Position numbers and translations under genes: made by a program. The notes beneath the pieces were generated by a model. It was not told the DNA's origin. It ran no database searches and saw only the letters and a program-made list of their open reading frames with translations. From Pseudaminobacter sp047739745 (lineage in GTDB: Bacteria; Pseudomonadota; Alphaproteobacteria; Rhizobiales; Rhizobiaceae), in NCBI RefSeq assembly GCF_047739745.1, contig NZ_JBLLVA010000004.1, positions 186,001 to 250,000 on the forward strand: a stretch of DNA of 64,000 bases. Reading direction: 5' to 3'. Below, one piece after another: positions 60,356 through 64,000 of the stretch (within the stretch, counting starts at the first letter, position 1; the number at the start of each line of letters is the position of its first letter).

Positions 60356-60574
60356 TCAGGCGGATCGTTGCGCCGACGCGACTGCCTGATTGAGCGCGTC
60401 GAGAAACGACGCGTGGTCCACGCTGTGTTCCCGGCAGGCATCGGCAACCGTATGGAAGGGTGCGATCGGGCAGCCGACGCAAAGCATGCGATAACGCAGG
60501 ACGATCCGGATCGTTTCCGGCCATTGGCGCATCACATCGCTCATCGGCATGTCTTCAACGATGATCGGCTTCAT
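60356..60574 (-). CDS. DUF1858 small redox-disulfide protein
   Basis: A 72-residue protein of the DUF1858 type (hybrid-cluster-protein-associated redox disulfide domain). The Cys-Val-Gly-Cys pair lies near residues 32-35 in MLCVGCPIAPFHTVADAC, followed by a third Cys. Such proteins are common beside denitrification and nitric oxide genes, but their function is not established. Its stop codon directly abuts that of the convergent regulator. The upstream gap contains two strong hairpins after nirK. Confidence 0.85.
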   Translation of the reverse strand: MKPIIVEDMPMSDVMRQWPETIRIVLRYRMLCVGCPIAPFHTVADACREHSVDHASFLDALNQAVASAQRSA

Positions 60575-60597
60575 CACACTCTCTCCCGGCATGAAGA

Positions 60598-60664
60598 GCC
60601 GGCGGCGCGAGCCGCCGGCCGGGCCAGTGCCAACGGGAGCACCCCCGCCCGCTGCTCCCGTTGG
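60598..60664. terminator. Two strong hairpins between nirK and the DUF1858 gene
   Basis: The first is a perfect GCCGGCGGC-GCGA-GCCGCCGGC stem-loop (60598-60619). The second pairs CCAACGGGAGC with GCTCCCGTTGG (60630-60664). Both genes read leftward, so these lie after the nirK stop and probably end or attenuate transcription and protect the nirK message. Confidence 0.65.
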
Positions 60665-60721
60665 CCCGGCTTTCGGCGCGGAGATCGCATCGCCGCGCCG
60701 GAAAGATGTTGTCGAGGCTTG

Positions 60722-62261
60722 CTACTTCATTTCCGCTTCAGCAGGTCCCGCGTGCATGATGTCGTCGTCTTCAGGTCCGTCGACGATCAGATACCCGGCA
60801 AGACCGCGTTCGGCCCGCGACAGCGCGTGGTCGACCAGCACATAGTGTCCGCCGCGCTCGATCTTGAAATCGACGATGGTCGCGCCGCCGGGCGGAACCG
60901 TGACGGTTTGAACGCCCGTCAGCGGCGGCGAGGTGACACTGCCCAGCGAGTAGACGTGGTCGAAGATCTCGCCGATGACGTGGAAGGACGAGGTGAAATT
61001 CGGCCCGCCGACCCCGAAATAGATGCGTACCGTCTCACCCGCATTGGCATAGAGCGGATGCGACTTGGTCAGCGCGCCGACCGCGCCGTTGAACAGGAAA
61101 TATTCCGGCCGTTCGGAAATGAGCTTGTCATAGTCCATCTCCATTTCGCCCTGGGTGCCGAAAGGCTCGACCGTGTAGAGCTCACCCTGCATGACGTAGA
61201 ATTCGCGGTCGACCTGCGGCAGACCCCCTTCGGGCTCAACCAGGATCATGCCGTACATGCCGCTGGTGATGTGGTGGGCGACGCTCGGCGTCGCGCAGTG
61301 ATAGACGAAGATGCCCGGCTTCAACGCCTTGAACGTCACCACCGTCTCTTCGCCGGGTGAAGTCTGCGTGAAATCGGCTCCGCCGCCCGGCCCGGTCGCG
61401 GCATGGAAATCGACCGAGTGAGGCATGACGCTGTCGTCCGGATTCTTCAAATGCACTTCGACCGTATCGCCGACGCGAACCCTGACGAACGGGCCCGGCA
61501 CCTTGCCGTTGAAGGTCCAGTAGACATAGGTGGTTCCGTCGTCGAGCCTGCCCTTCAGTTCCACCGTTTCCAGATCGACCCTTACCACCTTCGGCGGGCG
61601 CGTGCCGATCGGTTCGGGCAGATCCGCCGGATCGTGCACGACGTCGGCCGCATCGGTGTCCATCGCCGCACGCGGTCCCGGCATCACCTGGATGATGCCC
61701 TCCATGCCGGCAGCGCGGTGCCCGGCGATGGAGCAGTAATAGGCGAATTCGCCGTGAGAATGTCGACGACGCGTTCTTGCCGACCACGACCGAGGAACGC
61801 GCTGCATATTGGTCGAGCACCACGTCGTGCTCGGCGCCCTCGCCGTTGATCAGGTTGATCTGGACCAGTTCTCCCTCATGCACCATCAGTTTGGGGTTGA
61901 CCTGGCCATCGATGTCGCCGCCGACGCCGATGTAGACCATGCGGCCGGTGGCGATGCCGGTCTTGAGCGTGAAGACCGTCGGTGCATGATAGCTGACCGA
62001 CGACGAAGGAGCCTGCTTGTCAGGCGCCGGGGCGGCCGGTTCGGCCACCGGCTCGGCGGCTGGTGTTTGAGCCGTCTGCGCCTCGGCGCCATGCTGGTGT
62101 GTCTGTGCGAATGCCGGGGCAAGAAAGGTGATGAACAGGGCCGCGACGATCGCCATAATCCGGCTCGGCCCCCTCGGCCTCCAGGACAAGCCCGGAGGTC
62201 GGCTTCCTCGAACGGACGTGACCGGCGCCCGTGCCGATGGCGTTTTGAGCTGCTTGAACAT
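60722..62261 (-). pseudogene. nirK: Copper nitrite reductase NirK, three cupredoxin domains, frameshifted
   Basis: Two overlapping frames together encode one NirK. The first (from ATG 62261, GGAG upstream) gives a signal peptide, an Ala/Pro-rich linker and the start of an N-terminal cupredoxin domain up to VVVGKNASSTFS. The second frame resumes with HGEFAYYCSIAGHRAAGMEG, the copper-binding end of that same domain, then the catalytic NirK body: MPHSVDFHAA (type 2 and type 1 copper ligands and catalytic Asp), FVYHCATPSVAHH with GMYGM, and SFHVIGEIFDH. The break lies near 61753-61770 and needs one base removed or two added. The N-terminal extra domain resembles that of Hyphomicrobium NirK. Either a real null mutation or a sequencing error. 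Confidence 0.88.
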
Positions 62262-62327
62262 GATGGCTCCGCTGTTGCCTTGCAAAGTTGCACGAGCAGA
62301 ACCTAAGCCATTGCGCCTGTGCGCATT

Positions 62328-62341
62328 TTGCACAAACGCAA
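62328..62341. promoter_or_regulatory. NnrR/Fnr-type box upstream of nirK
   Basis: TTGCACAAACGCAA fits TTG-N8-CAA with the TTGC/GCAA extension, 67 bases before the nirK start. It matches the box beside pseudoazurin and the regulator in length and outer bases, suggesting a common activator (NnrR or the Fnr protein). Confidence 0.65.
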
Positions 62342-62583
62342 ATAGAAATGACGTGAGCCGGCGGCGGCATCTCGTGGCCGATTTATCTGAAGCGAGGGTA
62401 GCGGCCACGCATATCCTGCCTGCATCCCATCATCCCAACGGCGGAAGACCCCCTCCACCTCTACCCACTTTGGAAGGCGACGCCCATCGAACGGGCTTCT
62501 TTGCGGGCCTGCGGCCAGTTGGCAAAATCAGCATCGGTGGCAGTGCTGCGGCATATACGCTGAGGGATCGGAAGGGGCGAGCG
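62342..62583. other. Intergenic region, no gene seen
   Basis: Divergent region between nirK and the large surface-protein gene. I see no further gene; GGAAGGGG just before 62584 is the ribosome-binding site of the latter. Confidence 0.5.
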
Positions 62584-64000
62584 ATGCTCAAGAGCCAGGA
62601 CAAGTTACAGGAACATCTAAGTGTTTCTGGCGGCTCAAATATTGACGATCTGGTTGCCCGTGTCTGTCAGGGCCTTTCCGTCAAAAGCAAGGCCGCCAAC
62701 TTCGTGGCCGACAGCTTGATGGATGCGGAAAGATTCCCGGTCACGCTACGGGCTCCCCAATTCGCCGGCGTCTGGAGCGCGCTCAGATATGGCGGGCATG
62801 CCGATCATCCGTCCTCCGATTCATCCGCATCGACCTGCGCGCCGCGCGTCTTCGCCGCCAACCTTGGCGCGATGTCCAACAGCATACGCGTGTTTTCATC
62901 TGCTGCGAGGCTCTTCAACGGAAGCGATGCGGTCGATGTACCCGCTCCCGCCGGGGCTTCACCTAGCGTCCCATCAACCGAACCGGCGGCTCCTCAAGAG
63001 ATGCCCGGCGGCAGCCTTTCGCCCTCAAACCGGCTGATTGGCGGAGGAGAGATAGGCGATAAGCCGGCCGCTGCTTCCGCACCGCCAAACATGAGGTCGG
63101 CGGCACCCCCGGAAACAACTGCGCAACCTGCCACGACTGCCTTGACGGGAACGCCGAACGAGATCGCCCTCGAAAACGCGAAGCAGGGCAATCCGGAGAG
63201 CGAATGGGGTATCGAAGGGGACGGCTCGGCAAATATTCAGGGCTTCGCCACCGAGATCAGCACCAATATCGGCGGCCAAGTTGACTTCAAGATCGCCACC
63301 GATTCCACCAATTACCGCATCGACATCTACCGGCTCGGCTACTATGGCGGCATGGGCGCCCGCAAGGTCGCGACCATCAATCAGCAATTGTCGTCGGCGC
63401 AGGTACAGCCGCATCCGATCGTCGACACGTCGCGCGGATTGATCGACGCCGGCAACTGGGCGGTCTCGGCAAGCTGGCAGATTCCCGGGGATGCGGTCTC
63501 GGGCGTGTATATAGCCAAGCTGGTGCGGCAGGACGGTACGGAAGGCGCCAGCCACATCCCCTTTATCGTCCGTGACGACACTTCCACCAGCGACATCGTC
63601 TTCCAGACGTCGGACACAACCTGGCAGGCCTACAATGAATGGGGCGGCGCAAGCCTCTACTTTGGCGACGTGCCAGTCGATCCGGCCGATATGATCGGCT
63701 ATCTGCCGCCCAACTGCGGCTGCGGCATAAACTCGATCGGCCGCGCCACGGCCGTTAGCTACAATCGTCCGTTCGTCACCAACACCAGCGAGCGGGGCGG
63801 ATGGTGGGATTTCATCTTCGGGGCGGAGCATTCGGCCATACGCTGGCTCGAACAGAACGGCTACGACGTCTCCTACATTTCCGGCGTCGACACCTCCCGC
63901 AGCGGCAGCCGGCTCTTGAATCACGATGCCTTCCTGTCGGTCGGGCATGACGAATACTGGTCCGGCGAGCAGCGGGCCAATGTCGAGGCGGCGCGGGATG
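62584..64000 (+). CDS. Large protein with dimethylformamidase-beta-like domain (5' part)
   Basis: The frame from ATG 62584 stays open to the window end (472 codons, no stop). Residues 1-190 are Ser/Ala/Pro-rich with no clear signal peptide. From about 195 the sequence becomes conserved: NEIALENAKQGNPESEWGI, GFATEISTNIGGQVDFKI, YRIDIYRLGYYGGMGARKV, SGVYIAKLV, TSDTTWQAYNEWGGASLYFG and LSVGHDEYWSGEQR. This is the pattern of the N,N-dimethylformamidase beta-subunit-like domain found at the start of very large rhizobial and cyanobacterial secreted proteins. Catalytic activity is not established. The C-terminal part, where export signals would be, lies outside. Confidence 0.8.
   Translation, partial: MLKSQDKLQEHLSVSGGSNIDDLVARVCQGLSVKSKAANFVADSLMDAERFPVTLRAPQFAGVWSALRYGGHADHPSSDSSASTCAPRVFAANLGAMSNSIRVFSSAARLFNGSDAVDVPAPAGASPSVPSTEPAAPQEMPGGSLSPSNRLIGGGEIGDKPAAASAPPNMRSAAPPETTAQPATTALTGTPNEIALENAKQGNPESEWGIEGDGSANIQGFATEISTNIGGQVDFKIATDSTNYRIDIYRLGYYGGMGARKVATINQQLSSAQVQPHPIVDTSRGLIDAGNWAVSASWQIPGDAVSGVYIAKLVRQDGTEGASHIPFIVRDDTSTSDIVFQTSDTTWQAYNEWGGASLYFGDVPVDPADMIGYLPPNCGCGINSIGRATAVSYNRPFVTNTSERGGWWDFIFGAEHSAIRWLEQNGYDVSYISGVDTSRSGSRLLNHDAFLSVGHDEYWSGEQRANVEAARD

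Noticed and set aside
60722..62261. Reading the two nirK frames as two separate genes
   Set aside because: The second frame begins in the middle of a cupredoxin domain whose first half is in the other frame; neither is complete alone.
1..64000. CRISPR array, insertion sequence, prophage, rRNA or tRNA gene
   Set aside because: I saw no evenly spaced direct repeats, no transposase or integrase motifs, and no recognisable RNA gene.

Overview
This window is high-GC DNA from an alphaproteobacterium, most likely a Rhizobiales (Hyphomicrobiales) member of the Mesorhizobium/Phyllobacteriaceae type. The evidence is the gene content (a hydantoinase/AmiC-AmiR cluster, a TorTSR system beside a double-domain betaine/TMAO-type ABC transporter, copper nitrite reductase with pseudoazurin), an intergenic repeat beginning GAGCATGATC that I recognise from rhizobial genomes, and many start-stop overlaps of the ATGA type. 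This assignment is an inference; there is no rRNA gene, tRNA gene or plasmid/phage marker in the window.

Layout. (1) 1-14075: a tightly packed plus-strand alpha-glucan/trehalose operon, glgE (tail only) - treS/maltokinase fusion - glgB - glgX - treZ - malQ - treY, joining the GlgE glycogen route with the TreY/TreZ route. (2) 14084-23663: a small DUF2934 gene, a GT87-type membrane glycosyltransferase, and a minus-strand set: HAD-UbiA fusion, GtrA, DprE1-like oxidase, DprE2-like reductase and two paralogous GT-C-like membrane proteins. This is the gene set expected for making and using polyprenyl-phosphoryl-D-arabinose, best known from mycobacteria and, in part, from Azorhizobium Nod-factor arabinosylation. 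(3) 24265-42308: nitrogen-compound uptake and hydrolysis. It holds an APC permease preceded by three tiny membrane proteins, an NCS2 permease, guanine deaminase, a diguanylate cyclase, an NCS1 permease with a C-terminal zinc-ribbon-like tail, hydantoinase subunits HyuA/HyuB, an AmiC-AmiR ligand sensor/antiterminator pair, an asparaginase and an Fnr-type regulator.

The clearest regulatory discovery is in region 3. Both the hyuA leader and the amiC leader contain a tandem pair of hexaloop hairpins (A at loop position 1, G at position 4) whose second hairpin overlaps an intrinsic terminator, each just downstream of a promoter-like sequence. This is the target architecture of ANTAR antiterminators, so AmiR probably controls both the hydantoinase genes and its own operon.

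(4) 42573-49577: three extraordinarily Asp-rich proteins with alternating Asp/hydrophobic residues surround a type I secretion ABC ATPase and a membrane-fusion protein with an unusual N-terminal extension; a LuxR-type regulator with an Asn at the phosphoacceptor position follows. I infer a dedicated secretion system for acidic beta-repeat proteins; it is the best candidate here for an undescribed system.

(5) 49810-58954: TorT/TorS/TorR sensing genes next to a substrate-binding protein, ATPase and fused double permease, suggesting TMAO-responsive uptake rather than TMAO respiration. (6) 59032-62261: pseudoazurin, an NnrR-type regulator, a DUF1858 protein and a three-cupredoxin-domain nirK that is frameshifted; two TTG-N8-CAA boxes link these into one nitrogen-oxide regulon. 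(7) 62584-64000: the start of a large surface/secreted protein with a dimethylformamidase-beta-like domain, cut by the window end.
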